From: Motilibacter aurantiacus
Lineage (GTDB): Bacteria; Actinomycetota; Actinomycetes; Motilibacterales; Motilibacteraceae
Length of the DNA stretch: 64,000 nucleotides
Direction: 5' to 3'
NCBI RefSeq assembly: GCF_011250645.1
Contig: NZ_JAANNO010000003.1
Span: forward strand, 424,360-488,359
Part shown: piece by piece, positions 1-10,019 of the stretch
Numbering within the stretch: the stretch's first letter is position 1
Layout: every line of letters begins with the position of its first letter
Notes under the pieces: model-generated
What the model saw: only the letters and a program-made list of their open reading frames with translations
The model's database searches: none
What the model was told of the DNA's origin: nothing
Position numbers and translations under genes: made by a program

Positions 1-596
1 ACCCGGCGCCGGGCTACGTGCGGCGGCCCGACGGCCGGCCCACCCTGCTGATGATCGGGACGTACTCGTACCTGCCGAACGTGGACGCGGCCGCCTTCGC
101 GGCACGACAGGTGCTGCCGCTGCTGCGCGAGAAGGTCCCGGACGCGCGGCTGCGCCTGGTCGGCCGCTTCGCTGAGGAGCTGCTGGCCGACCTCGGCGGG
201 CTTCCCGGCGTCGACGTCGTGGGCGAGGTGCCCGACGTCGGGCCCGAGCTCTCGCGCGCCGCCCTGGCCCTCGCGACGATCCGCTACGGCGGCGGCACCC
301 GGATCAAGATCCTCGAGGCGTTCGCCCACGAGGTGCCCGTCGTCAGCACGCCGCTCGCGCGCGAGGGGCTGTCCGTGGTCGACGGCCGGCACCTGCTCGT
401 GGGCGACGACCCCGCGGAGCTGGCCGACGCCTGCGTCCGGGTGCTGGACGACCCGACGCTGGCCCGGGAGCTGGGGCGGGCGGGGCGGGACCTGCACGCC
501 GAGCGGTACGCCCCCGAGGCCTCGGCCGCGGCGGTCCGCGAGGTGCTGGCCCGGTTCCTGCCCGTCGGCCCGCACGATGCGCCCGGGCCCCGCTGA
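1..596 (+). CDS. GT4-type glycosyltransferase, C-terminal part, cut by the window edge
   Basis: The frame is already open at the left edge, so the N-terminal half lies outside the window. What remains is the C-terminal, nucleotide-sugar-binding half of a GT-B fold glycosyltransferase. It opens with LMIGTYSYLPNVDAA, the usual beginning of this half, and carries GGGTRIKILEAF followed by VPVVST, the conserved donor-binding helix with its glutamate. It should transfer a sugar from a nucleotide donor to an unknown acceptor, probably in cell-surface glycan synthesis. The gene ends at or within the start of a second glycosyltransferase, which suggests a glycan cluster continuing to the left. Sugar and acceptor cannot be told. 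Confidence 0.85.
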   Translation, partial: PAPGYVRRPDGRPTLLMIGTYSYLPNVDAAAFAARQVLPLLREKVPDARLRLVGRFAEELLADLGGLPGVDVVGEVPDVGPELSRAALALATIRYGGGTRIKILEAFAHEVPVVSTPLAREGLSVVDGRHLLVGDDPAELADACVRVLDDPTLARELGRAGRDLHAERYAPEASAAAVREVLARFLPVGPHDAPGPR

Positions 597-1656
597 CATG
601 CGCTCCGGGGCGTACCGGCTCTGCGTCGTGGCCCACTCCACGCAGCTGGGCGGCGCGGAGCGCTTCCTGCAGTTCCTGCTGGGAGCGCTTCCGCCCACGG
701 TGCACGTCACCGTGCTGGGCGCCGACCCGCGGGTGCTCGCCGACGTCGTCGCGCGGCGGCCGGGCGCGGCGGCGGTGGCCGTCCCGATGCGGGTGCGCCC
801 GCTGCGTGCCGCCCTGCGCCGGGCGCGTCCCGACGTCGTGCACGTCAACCTGCCCGACGCGGTGGACTGCCGCCCGGCGATCCTGGCCGCGGCCACCCTC
901 CGGCTGCCGTTCGTGCTGGTGGACCACCTGCCGGCCCCCGGGCTCACCTGGCGCGGGCGGGCGGTGCAGCGGCTGACGACCCGCGCCAGCGCCCGCCGGG
1001 TGGCGGTCGGCACCGCCGCCGCGCGGGCCGTCGAGCGCTTCTGCGGACTGCGGCCGGGCAGCGTGCGGACGATCCCGAACGGCGTCCCGCCACATCCCGG
1101 GCCCGCGCACGAGCAGCGGGACCCGCCCCTGCTCGGCGTGCTGGCCCGGCTGGAGCGGCAGAAGGGCGTCGACGTGCTGCTGCACGCGCTCGTCCAGGCC
1201 CCCGGGCTCGGGCTCACGGTCGCCGGGGACGGCAGCGAGCGGGCCGCGCTGGAGAAGCTCGCGGCCCGGCTGGGGGTGGGCGACCGGGTGCGTTTCTCGG
1301 GCTGGGCCCCCGCGCCGGAGAGCTTCCTCGCCACCGTCGACGTGCTCGTGGCTCCCTCCCGCAACGAGGCGATGCCGCTCGTCGTGCTCGAGGCGATGCA
1401 CGCCGGCCTGCCGGTGCTCGCGACGCGGGTGGGCGCGGTCGGCGAGGTGGTCCAGCACGGGCGGACCGGGCTGCTCGTCGAGCCCGAGGACGTCGGCGGC
1501 CTGGCGTCCGCGCTGCGCGAGCTGGCGGCGGACCGAGAGCTGCGCGCACGGCTCGGCGCCGCCGGCCGCGAGCGCGCCCGTACGGCGTTCTCGGACACCG
1601 CCATGGCGGCGGCGTACGACCGCGCCTACCGGGAGGTCATCGCCGGGCGCCGCTGA
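577..1656 (+). CDS. Glycosyltransferase family 4 protein
   Basis: A 359-residue GT-B glycosyltransferase. The N-terminal acceptor half starts VVAHSTQLGGAERFL, with the LGGAER loop typical of GT4 enzymes. The C-terminal donor half runs from about residue 185 (GVLARLERQKGVDVL) through GDGSERAALEKLA and RVRFSGW to RNEAMPLVVLEAM, the E-x7-E donor-binding motif. Length is normal for the family. Two starts are possible: ATG at 577, overlapping the preceding gene by 20 nt, or ATG at 598, one base after its stop; the second leaves a tidier N-terminus. It probably shares a transcript with the upstream glycosyltransferase. Its stop lies only 6 bp from the converging cysM stop, with no room for a terminator. 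Confidence 0.9.
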   Translation: MRPGPADMRSGAYRLCVVAHSTQLGGAERFLQFLLGALPPTVHVTVLGADPRVLADVVARRPGAAAVAVPMRVRPLRAALRRARPDVVHVNLPDAVDCRPAILAAATLRLPFVLVDHLPAPGLTWRGRAVQRLTTRASARRVAVGTAAARAVERFCGLRPGSVRTIPNGVPPHPGPAHEQRDPPLLGVLARLERQKGVDVLLHALVQAPGLGLTVAGDGSERAALEKLAARLGVGDRVRFSGWAPAPESFLATVDVLVAPSRNEAMPLVVLEAMHAGLPVLATRVGAVGEVVQHGRTGLLVEPEDVGGLASALRELAADRELRARLGAAGRERARTAFSDTAMAAAYDRAYREVIAGRR

Positions 1657-1662
1657 GCCGGC

Positions 1663-2896
<1,234 letters not shown>

Positions 2897-2988
2897 CTTC
2901 GCCCTCTCCACCTTCTCGGTTGCAGCACTTCGCGCGCGCCCGCCCCGCCGCGGCCGCACCAGCGTCGCAACGGCCGGCCGGCCCGCCC

Positions 2989-3423
2989 CTATTCCGTGAG
3001 CGCGGTGGTGTCCCCACCGTCGGTGACCTCGACCGGCTCCTCGGTCACCTCGCCGTCCACGATGCGGTAGGACCGGAACTCCACCGTGTCGGGCTCGCGC
3101 GTCGAGACCAGCACGTAGTGCGCGCCGGGCTCCTGAGCCAGAGTGACGTCGGTGCGCGACGGATACGCCTCGGTGGCGGTGTGCGAGTGGTAGATCACGA
3201 CCGGCTCCTCGTCGCGGTCGTCCATCTCGCGCCAGACCCGCAGCTGCTCCATCGAGTCGAACTCGTAGAACGTCGGCGAGCGGGCGGCGTTGAGCATCTC
3301 GATCACCCGCGCGGGCCGGTCGCTCCCGGCCGCGCCGGCGACCACGCCGCACGCCTCGTCCGGATGGTCGCGCCGGGCGTGGGCAACAATCGCGTCGTAC
3401 GCGGCGCGGTCGATACGCAACAC
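2989..3423 (-). CDS. mec: Mec, JAMM-type metalloprotease that releases cysteine from CysO
   Basis: A 144-residue M67 (JAMM/Mov34) metallopeptidase. The zinc site is visible as HSHTATEAYPSRTD (H-x-H with a downstream D), with the catalytic glutamate in DEACGVV near residue 23. In mycobacteria the orthologue cuts cysteine from the CysO-cysteine adduct, regenerating the carrier. It heads the mec-cysO-cysM operon. The start is GTG at 3423; the DUF2017 gene ends 10 nt upstream on the same strand, so the transcript may extend back to clpS. The C-terminal 25 residues are acidic and poorly conserved. Confidence 0.92.
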   Translation of the reverse strand: MLRIDRAAYDAIVAHARRDHPDEACGVVAGAAGSDRPARVIEMLNAARSPTFYEFDSMEQLRVWREMDDRDEEPVVIYHSHTATEAYPSRTDVTLAQEPGAHYVLVSTREPDTVEFRSYRIVDGEVTEEPVEVTDGGDTTALTE

Positions 3424-3433
3424 GCGGGCCAGC

Positions 3434-4015
3434 CTAGTTGCGCACCGCGCCCGGCCCCCCGCTCGGCTCCCCGATCGCCTGGACGAGCAGCTCCTGCAGC
3501 CACGTCAGGTGGTCGTAGACCGCGAACGCGTAGCCCAGCGGGTCGTCGTCGGCCAGGCCGGCCGCGCGCTCGTCCCAGTCCTCGCTGACCCCGATCCGGG
3601 TGCCGAGCGCGAGGCGTACGTCGTTGAGCGCGCCGAGCCAGGCCAGCGCCTGCTCCTCGTCGAGCTCGCGGACCCCGTTCCCCGTGTCGAGGGACGCGAG
3701 CGCGACCCGGGCCGCGGTGCGCTTGCGCTCGCGCAGCCCGCGCTCGGTGTAGCGGCGGAACTCCCCCGCGGCCGCCTCGTCGTCGGCGTACGCGTCGGGC
3801 AGCAGCCGCCGCAGCGCCGGGTCGTCCGGAGGCGTGGTGGCGACGCCGATGCCGAGGGCCGCCGCCAGCGGGTCCTCATGGGTGGGGGCCTCGCCGTCGT
3901 CCAGCAGCTCGAGCACGTCGGACAGGACCGCGCGCAGGAGCTGCTCGTCGACCTCGTCGAAGCGCGCCTCGATCGTGCCGTCGCGCCGCCGGCGGAACTT
4001 GTCCCGCAGGCTCAT
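3434..4015 (-). CDS. DUF2017 family protein
   Basis: A 193-residue soluble protein of the actinobacterial DUF2017 family, of unknown biochemical role. It opens MSLRDKFRRRRDGTIEARFDEVD, contains an acidic mid-section and ends in a helix-rich part with DHLTWLQELLVQAIGEP. No membrane segment or catalytic motif is visible. In actinobacteria this family is typically found directly after clpS, as here (31 nt gap), which hints at a link with protein turnover, but that is only a context argument. It sits 10 nt upstream of mec on the same strand. Confidence 0.85.
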   Translation of the reverse strand: MSLRDKFRRRRDGTIEARFDEVDEQLLRAVLSDVLELLDDGEAPTHEDPLAAALGIGVATTPPDDPALRRLLPDAYADDEAAAGEFRRYTERGLRERKRTAARVALASLDTGNGVRELDEEQALAWLGALNDVRLALGTRIGVSEDWDERAAGLADDDPLGYAFAVYDHLTWLQELLVQAIGEPSGGPGAVRN

Positions 4016-4046
4016 CGCCGCACGCCGCTTCCCACCGCGCCACTCC

Positions 4047-4349
4047 TCATTCGTCGTGCTGGAGCGTGGCCCACAGCCCGTAGCCGTGCATGGCCTCCAC
4101 GTCGCGCTCCATCTCCTCCCGGGACCCGTTGGAGACGACGGCCCGGCCCTTGTGGTGCACGTCCATCATCAGCTCGGCGGCCTTCTCCTTGGAGTAGCCG
4201 AAGTACTGCTGGAACACCCAGGTGACGTAGGACATGAGGTTGACCGGGTCGTTCCACACGATCGTCACCCACGGCTTGTCCAGCCGGGCGACGAGGTCCT
4301 CGTCCAGGCCGGCCTCGGGGCGCGCGGTCTCGACAGGGGCGGTGGACAC
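4047..4349 (-). CDS. clpS: ATP-dependent Clp protease adaptor ClpS
   Basis: A 100-residue ClpS. It shows the family core [20 protein letters not shown], the substrate-pocket surroundings, and [19 protein letters not shown] followed by a final [11 protein letters not shown] strand. ClpS binds the N-domain of ClpA/ClpC and hands over substrates carrying bulky N-terminal residues (N-end rule). The first about 20 residues are a flexible extension, usual for the family. It is divergent from pncB, with 75 bp between the two starts that must hold both promoters, and is followed by DUF2017. Confidence 0.95.
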   Translation of the reverse strand: MSTAPVETARPEAGLDEDLVARLDKPWVTIVWNDPVNLMSYVTWVFQQYFGYSKEKAAELMMDVHHKGRAVVSNGSREEMERDVEAMHGYGLWATLQHDE

Positions 4350-4424
4350 GGGCCCAGCCTAGACAGCGCCGCCCTCGGGGCGGGCACGTCGGGCGCCGCA
4401 CCTGCCCGCGCGTACGCTCCGGCC

Positions 4425-5732
4425 GTGGGAAACGCGACCAACTCCTCGACCGCGCTCCTGACCGACCACTACGAGCTGACCATGCTCCAAGCGGCCCTGC
4501 AGTCGGGCACCGCCCAGCGGCGATGCGTGTTCGAGGTCTTCGCCCGCCGCCTGCCCGAGGGACGCCGCTACGGCGTGGTCGCCGGCACGGGGCGGCTGCT
4601 CGACGCGCTCGAGGGCTTCCGCTTCGGCCCGGCCGAGCTCGAGCTGCTGGAGCGGGCGGGGCTGGACCGCGCCACGCGGGACGCCGTGGCGGACTACCGC
4701 TTCAGCGGCGACATCTGGGGCTACGGCGAGGGCGAGACCTACGTCCCGGGCTCCCCGCTGCTCGTCGTCGAGGGCACCTTCGCCGAGGCGGTCCTGCTCG
4801 AGACGCTCATCCTGTCGATCCTCAACTTCGACAGCGCGGTGGCCGCGGCCGCGAGCCGGATGACCTGCGCGTCCTCCGGCCGGCCCTGCATCGAGATGGG
4901 CTCGCGGCGGGCGCACGAGCAGGCCGCGGTGGCGGCGGCGCGGGCGGCGTACATCTCCGGCTTCGCGACGACGTCCAACCTGGAGGCGTCGCGCCGCTAC
5001 GGCGTGCCGTCCGCGGGCACGAGCGCGCACGCCTTCACCCTGCTGCACGACGACGAGGAGGCGGCGTTCCGCGCCCAGGTGGCCGCGCTCGGCCCGGGCA
5101 CGACGCTGCTCGTCGACACCTACGACGTGATGCGCGGGGTCCGGCGGGCCGTCGCCGCCGCCGGCCCCTCGCTCGGGGCGGTCCGGCTGGACTCCGGGGA
5201 CCTCATCACCCAGGCCAAGGAGGTCCGCGAGCTGCTGGACTCGCTCGGGGCCGCGCAGACCCGGATCCTCGTCACCAGCGACCTCGACGAGTACGCCCTG
5301 GCCGCGATGGCCGCCGCGCCCGTCGACGGGTACGGCGTCGGCACCTCGCTCGTCACGGGCAGCGGCGCGCCCACCGCCGGGCTGGTCTACAAGCTGACGG
5401 CCCGTGCCCGCTCGCTGGACGACGGCGCGCCGCTCGAGCCGGTCGCCAAGGCATCGGCGGGCAAGCCCAGCCGCGGCGGGCGCAAGTGGGCGGCGCGCCG
5501 GTACGACGAGAGCGGCGTCGCCCGGCAGGAGGCCATCGGGCTCGGGTCGGACGTGCCGGCGGGCGAGCCGGGCCGGCCCCTGCTGCGGCACCTGGTGCGC
5601 AAGGGGGAGGTCATCGGGCGCGAGCCGCTCGAGGCGGCGCGCAGCCGCCACGGCGAGTCGCTCGGGGAGCTGCCGCCCCACGCGCGGCAGCTGTCAAAGG
5701 GCGAGGCGGCGTTGGAGACGGTCTACGTCTGA
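4425..5732 (+). CDS. pncB: Nicotinate phosphoribosyltransferase
   Basis: A 435-residue enzyme that makes nicotinate mononucleotide from nicotinate and PRPP in the NAD salvage (Preiss-Handler) pathway. Motifs: TDHYELTM at the N-terminus, GSRRAHEQAA (about 159-168), GTSAHAF with the phosphorylatable histidine near residue 202, DSGDL, and GYGVGTSLVTG for phosphate binding. The GTG at 4425 was chosen because the conserved part begins a few residues later (TALLTDHYELTM); the frame stays open upstream but runs antisense through clpS and is not expected to be coding. Confidence 0.95.
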   Translation: MGNATNSSTALLTDHYELTMLQAALQSGTAQRRCVFEVFARRLPEGRRYGVVAGTGRLLDALEGFRFGPAELELLERAGLDRATRDAVADYRFSGDIWGYGEGETYVPGSPLLVVEGTFAEAVLLETLILSILNFDSAVAAAASRMTCASSGRPCIEMGSRRAHEQAAVAAARAAYISGFATTSNLEASRRYGVPSAGTSAHAFTLLHDDEEAAFRAQVAALGPGTTLLVDTYDVMRGVRRAVAAAGPSLGAVRLDSGDLITQAKEVRELLDSLGAAQTRILVTSDLDEYALAAMAAAPVDGYGVGTSLVTGSGAPTAGLVYKLTARARSLDDGAPLEPVAKASAGKPSRGGRKWAARRYDESGVARQEAIGLGSDVPAGEPGRPLLRHLVRKGEVIGREPLEAARSRHGESLGELPPHARQLSKGEAALETVYV

Positions 5733-5820
5733 GGTGGGCGCTGCTGGGCGTGCGCTCGCGCGGAGGGGTGCTGACGCGGCTGCAGCGCGGGCGCCGGCCC
5801 GCCGGCCATAGCCTCCCCTC

Positions 5821-6504
5821 GTGAGACTGCTCCTGACGTCCGCCGGCCTCACCAACGAGACGTTGTGCGAGAGCCTGGCCGCCCTTTCCGGCCGCCCGCT
5901 CCCGTCGCTGGCCCTGGCGGTCATCCCGACGGCGGCCAACGTCATCCCCGGTGACAAGGGCTGGCTCATCGCGGACTACGTGCGCTTCCAGCGCGCCGGT
6001 TTCTCACAGGTCGACATCGTCGACATCTCCGCACTCCGGCCCGAGATCTGGCGCCCCCGGTTGGAGGAGGCCGACGTGCTGGCCGTCAGCGGGGGCGACA
6101 CCACGCACCTGCTGCGCAGCATGAGGGGCACCGGGCTGAGTGACGTCCTGGCGGAGCTGCTGGACGAGCGGGTCTACCTCGGGGTCTCCGCCGGCAGCAT
6201 GGTGACCGGACCGCATCTGGGCCTCAGCCGCTCGGCGCAGGAGACGATCGAGGACCGCGCCGGCCTCGCGTTGGTGGGCTTCCTCGTCCAGCCCCACCTG
6301 GACTCGCCCCACTTCCCCCTCGCAGCAGAGGCGGTGGTGCGCGAAGCGGCGGCCGGGCTCGTGGAGACGACCTACGCGCTCTCGGACGGACGCGCTGTGC
6401 TGGTGGACGACGGTGCGGTGCGGGTCGTCGGCGACGGTCCCTTCACCGTCATCCCCGGGATGCCGCGGCCCACCCCGCAGGCCGACGCCGGAGGCGGCCG
6501 CTGA
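5821..6504 (+). CDS. Peptidase E-like (family S51) protein
   Basis: A 227-residue protein of the class I glutamine-amidotransferase-like fold, S51 branch. The nucleophile elbow is GVSAGSM, with the candidate catalytic serine at 123, and VSGGDTTHLL (about 89-98) is the other family signature; QPHLDSPHF supplies histidines near 160. Family members cleave Asp-X dipeptides or N-terminal aspartyl bonds in the cytoplasm. Length matches the family. The GTG start at 5821 is taken because the conserved first strand (RLLLTSAGL) follows at once. It stands alone, 88 nt after pncB. Specificity for Asp-X is inferred from the family only. Confidence 0.82.
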   Translation: MRLLLTSAGLTNETLCESLAALSGRPLPSLALAVIPTAANVIPGDKGWLIADYVRFQRAGFSQVDIVDISALRPEIWRPRLEEADVLAVSGGDTTHLLRSMRGTGLSDVLAELLDERVYLGVSAGSMVTGPHLGLSRSAQETIEDRAGLALVGFLVQPHLDSPHFPLAAEAVVREAAAGLVETTYALSDGRAVLVDDGAVRVVGDGPFTVIPGMPRPTPQADAGGGR

Positions 6505-6729
6505 CGCCGATGTCCACCAGGCGGCCGGTAGGGGGAAGGCTCAGGCGTACCGGCCCTGCGGCGGAGAACCTGGCAGACGGGAGCAGGCGTTGAGGATGGC
6601 TCGTGACCGCCACTCCCGACAAGTCACTGGCACCGCTCGTCGCGAGCGGATCCTGATCGTCATGCCAGCGCGGCGCCCGCGCGGGACGGGAGCCGACGCG
6701 GCCCGGGCGCGTGGAGAGGCGGACAGGAC

Positions 6730-7287
6730 GTGAGGACACCGTGGGCGGAGGAGCCTCCCGAGGACTGGATCGGCCGGCAGGTCAAGGCCGCTGAGGAGCG
6801 GGGCGCTTTCGACGACCTGCCGGGCAAGGGCAAGCCGCTGCAGGGCCTGGACAAGCCGTGGAGCGTGGACCGCTGGCTCACCGAGTGGGCCGAGCGTGAG
6901 GGCCTGGGCCTGCTGCCGGCGCTGCCGGAGAGCCTGCAACTGCGCAAAGAGCGGGAAGGCCTCTCCGCCCTGATCGTCAGCCGCAGCTCCGAACAGGCAG
7001 TGCGAGCTGTGGTCGACGACTTCAACGCGCGCCTGCGTGAGGCCTACCGACGACCGCAGCAGGGCCCCCCGCTGACCGTTCGGGGGGTGGACGTCGAGGA
7101 AGCGGTCGCACAGTGGCACGCTGCGCGAGCCGCCTCACCAGCCGACGGCCCCGGTGCAGCGGGAGGGACGGCCGGAGCGGACCGCACGCACCCGCCGCAC
7201 GGACGGTCGAGGGGGCGGTCCTGGAAGCAGTGGCTCATCGGGCGCTTCACGAGGGCCGAGCCCGTCGACGGTGGCCGACGTCCCTGA
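6730..7287 (+). CDS. DUF1992 (DnaJ-homologue C28-like) domain protein
   Basis: A 185-residue protein whose N-terminal half is a clear DUF1992 domain: IGRQVKAAEERGAFDDLPGKGKPL (residues 14-37) is the family hallmark, also found in DNAJC28 of animals, though no J domain is present here. The second half (from about 130) is low-complexity, Gly/Pro/Arg-rich, ending with a basic WKQWLIGRF segment. Function is unknown. The GTG start at 6730 directly precedes the conserved part. The 225 bp before it hold no recognisable gene. Confidence 0.75.
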   Translation: MRTPWAEEPPEDWIGRQVKAAEERGAFDDLPGKGKPLQGLDKPWSVDRWLTEWAEREGLGLLPALPESLQLRKEREGLSALIVSRSSEQAVRAVVDDFNARLREAYRRPQQGPPLTVRGVDVEEAVAQWHAARAASPADGPGAAGGTAGADRTHPPHGRSRGRSWKQWLIGRFTRAEPVDGGRRP

Positions 7288-7394
7288 CGTCCGCCGGTCG
7301 CCGGTCTGCTCAACCCGACGGGGTCGAGGACATGGTCCGCGCCCTCGCCCGCCCACAGGCCCAGAGCCGGGCGATCCGGGGGTAGACACCCGTC

Positions 7395-7694
7395 ATGGCC
7401 ACCGGACGGCGCGTCGAGCACACCCCCGACGGGCGCTACGTCGTCATCGACGGCCGGCGCTGGCGGGCGACCGACCCGCTGCTGCCGGAGGACGTCGCCG
7501 TGCAGCTGCGCTCGGAGCTGATGAGCGCGCGCCGCGCGGTCGGGCAGGCCCTCCGTGCCGGGGACGCCGGGGCGGAGCGGGCCGCCCGGGGCCGGGTGCA
7601 GGCCGCGAAGTCGGCCCTCGGCGAGCGCGGTACGCCGTGGTGGGAGCAGAGCGAGGACGAGCGCCGCGCGCGGTGGGAGGCCGGGCTGCGCTGA
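7395..7694 (+). CDS. Conserved small actinobacterial protein, unknown function
   Basis: A 99-residue, highly charged soluble protein. It begins MATGRRVEHTPDGRYVVIDGRRWRATDP and has an arginine/alanine-rich helix (about 38-78) ending in TPWWEQSEDERRARW. I recognise the general pattern from small actinobacterial proteins sometimes loosely labelled as Tol-like, but nothing here supports transport: there is no membrane segment or signal peptide. The strong GC bias at third codon positions supports coding. It stands alone between DUF1992 and the decayed phosphate permease. Confidence 0.7.
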   Translation: MATGRRVEHTPDGRYVVIDGRRWRATDPLLPEDVAVQLRSELMSARRAVGQALRAGDAGAERAARGRVQAAKSALGERGTPWWEQSEDERRARWEAGLR

Positions 7695-7709
7695 CGGCGC
7701 CGCGCCTCA

Positions 7710-8250
7710 CACGACCAGCGACACTCCCGCGTACGTCAGAGCGGCGGCCAAGGCGGCCATCGGGAGGGTGAGCACCCACGCCGTCGCGATCGAGCCGGCG
7801 ACGCCCCAGCGCACGGCCGACAGCCGGCTGGTGGCCCGACGCCCGTGATCGAGCCGGTGGTGACGTGGGTCGTGGACACCGGCAGCCCGTGGTGCGAGGT
7901 CGTGAAGATGACGGCCGACGCGACGGTCCGGGCCGCGAGCCCGACGTGTTGTCGGGCTTGATGACCCGCCGCGCGAGGGTGCGCATGATCCGTCAGCCGC
8001 CGGAGTACGTCCCGAGGCTGATCGCGGGCGCGCAGGCGATGACGCCCAGAGCGGCACGATGAACTCCTCGACGTGCCCGTCACGACGAGGGCCAGCGTGA
8101 TGACGCCCTCGTCTTCTGCGCGTCCTGCAGCCCGTGCCCGAGCGACATCGCGGCCGCGCCGAGGACCTGGCCCCGCTTGAGCAGCGCGTTCGCATGCTCA
8201 TCCGACGGAACACCTACAGCAGCAGGAGCATGAAGGCGAAGCCCGCTAGC
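7710..8250 (-). pseudogene. Decayed C-terminal half of a PiT-family inorganic phosphate permease
   Basis: On the minus strand, pieces of one PiT permease can be read only by switching frames. Near 8160-8105 the peptide MSLGHGLQDAQKT is clear (the PiT signature continues MGVITLAL); a single missing base then shifts the frame. EEFIVPLW follows in another frame near 8070, then a TGA where the family has a Trp codon, HHGLPVSTTHVTTGSITGVG near 7905-7845, and finally SAVRWGVAGSIATAW with the last membrane helix in yet another frame, ending at 7707-7710. At least four frameshifts or stops are needed, and the N-terminal half is absent: the remnant begins at the stop of the AI-2E-type permease gene. 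It is non-functional unless the sequence contains many errors. Confidence 0.82.
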
Positions 8251-9514
8251 GGACGGGGTCCTCGTCAGAGGCGTGGTGGTCGCCCCGGTGCCCCGGCGTC
8301 GGAGCGTGCGTGACCGGGTGCCGGGGGCGGCCGTCGCCGAGCTCCGGCGGGGCCTCCCCGTCCGCCGCGGCCCCCGGCACCTGCTCCCCGGTGTCCGGCG
8401 CCTGCGCTCCCACGACCCGGCCGCCCGCCTCGTCGGCCTCGAGCTGGGCCGCGCCCTCCTCCTCGACGCCGATCTCCGCGAGCTGGCGGCGGAGCGTGTA
8501 GCGCATGATGACCTTGAGGGCGGCCGCGACCGGCAGGGCGGTCAGCGCACCGACGAAGCCGGCCAGGCTGACCCCGCAGAGCACGGCGATGAACGCCGCC
8601 ACCGGGCTGAGGTTGACCGAGCGGGAGAAGACGCGCGGCGCGATGACGTAGTTCTCCAGCTGCTGGTAGGCGAGCAGCAGGACGAAGACGACGAGCCCCG
8701 TGGTCAGCGACTCGGTCAGCGCGACGAGGGTGACGATGATCGCGCCGATCGTCGCGCCGATCTGCGGCACGGCGTCGAACAGCGCCACGGAGATGCCGAG
8801 CACCGCCGCGTACGGCACCCCCATCACCTCGAGGACGACGAACGCGAAGGTGCCCGCGCAGAGGCAGACCGTCAGCTGACCGGTCACGTAGCCGCCGACC
8901 TTGGCCAGCGCCTCCTCCATGACGTCGACGCGCTCCTCGTTGCCGAGCGCACGGTGCGCGAACGCCCGCATGCGCGGCAGCGCCATCATGAAGTAGACCA
9001 TCAGCGCGAGCACGGTGAGCAGGCTGAACAGGCCGCCGATGAACGACGTCAGCACGTCGACGGCCGTCTGCAGGCTGGACGCGACGTAGCCCGGCAGCGA
9101 GCTCAGCGAGTCCTGCAGCCGCTGCTGGATGTCGGACTCGTTGACCCACTCCCCGACCGTCTCGTTGCGCTCGGCGAGGCGCTGGACCAGGTCGGGCAGG
9201 TCCTGGACCAGCCCGCTCAGCTCGTTGACGGCCGGCGTGACCGCGTACGCGACGAAGAGCGCGAGCAGGCCGATGATCCCCAGCAGGAAAACCAGCACGG
9301 CCAGGCCGCGGCGCAGGCCGGCCCGCTCGAGCCGGCGGATCACCGGGTCGAAGCCGACCGCGAGGAAGAGCCCCAGGAACACGGAGATGACGACGGAGCG
9401 CAACTGGTAGACGAAGTACGCCAGCAGCAGGGTCCCGAGGACGACGATCGTCGCCTTCGCGACCCAGGCCAGGGACCGGGTGGGCCGTGCCGGGCCGGGG
9501 ACTGCGGTGCTCAT
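8246..9514 (-). CDS. AI-2E family transporter (YdiK/PerM-like permease)
   Basis: A 422-residue polytopic membrane protein. A pair of N-terminal helices (VVLGTLLLAYFVYQL and SVVISVFLGLFLAVGFDPVI) is followed by a large extracytoplasmic segment (about 95-155), then several more helices with the family motif FDAVPQIGATIG and AYQQLENYVIAPRVF. The last about 75 residues are hydrophilic and acidic, a tail beyond the usual length. The family was named for autoinducer-2 export, but most members have unknown or different substrates. Its stop overlaps the start of the phosphate-permease remnant, so a deletion or insertion may have joined the two. Confidence 0.88.
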   Translation of the reverse strand: MSTAVPGPARPTRSLAWVAKATIVVLGTLLLAYFVYQLRSVVISVFLGLFLAVGFDPVIRRLERAGLRRGLAVLVFLLGIIGLLALFVAYAVTPAVNELSGLVQDLPDLVQRLAERNETVGEWVNESDIQQRLQDSLSSLPGYVASSLQTAVDVLTSFIGGLFSLLTVLALMVYFMMALPRMRAFAHRALGNEERVDVMEEALAKVGGYVTGQLTVCLCAGTFAFVVLEVMGVPYAAVLGISVALFDAVPQIGATIGAIIVTLVALTESLTTGLVVFVLLLAYQQLENYVIAPRVFSRSVNLSPVAAFIAVLCGVSLAGFVGALTALPVAAALKVIMRYTLRRQLAEIGVEEEGAAQLEADEAGGRVVGAQAPDTGEQVPGAAADGEAPPELGDGRPRHPVTHAPTPGHRGDHHASDEDPVR

Positions 9515-9579
9515 GGCTGCGATCCTGCCAGTGCCGGGGCGGTTGCCCGCGCGTACGTCCCCGTTCGGCGGGGCGGCGA

Positions 9580-9927
9580 TCAGCGCCAGCGCCTGCTGTG
9601 GACGAGCTCCCGCTCGGCGCCGGGGTCCCCGGCGAAGTCATGGCCCACCTCGCCGGTGGACGCGTTGACGACGAGGCTCGCCAGCGACGGCTCCCCCCGG
9701 CGCCGGCAGTCCTCCGACAGGAGGTCGAGCAGCCGGCCCATCCCCTGCACCAGGTAGGGCAGGCCCAGCTCCTCGCGCAACTCGCCGTACGTGATCGTGG
9801 CGCGCGCCTCGGCGACCTCGATCAGGTGGTCGCGCACGCGGGGCAGCCACTCGTAGGCGGTCTCGGTGACGGTCACGGCCCGCCCCTTGAGGACCACCTT
9901 CTCGCCACGGCGGAGCGTCAGGGCCAT
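9580..9927 (-). CDS. Conserved hypothetical protein
   Basis: A 115-residue soluble protein I do not recognise by function. The first about 25 residues (LRRGEKVVLKGRAVTVTETAYEW) look like short beta strands; the middle contains ATITYGELREELGLP, a pattern seen in winged-helix or methyltransferase-like DNA-binding folds, then GMGRLLDLLSEDCRRRGEPS and ASLVVNASTGEVG. The ATG at 9927 follows an intergenic stretch. It is probably transcribed separately from the AI-2E permease 65 nt downstream. DNA binding would be a guess. Confidence 0.65.
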   Translation of the reverse strand: MALTLRRGEKVVLKGRAVTVTETAYEWLPRVRDHLIEVAEARATITYGELREELGLPYLVQGMGRLLDLLSEDCRRRGEPSLASLVVNASTGEVGHDFAGDPGAERELVHSRRWR

Positions 9928-10019
9928 GCGGTCAGGGTGGCAGAGTCAGGGGCCGGGCTCCGCGCGGGAGCCCGGCCCGACGAGCCCGGCCCCGGCGGCG
10001 TGCCGAGGCCGGGCCAGGG

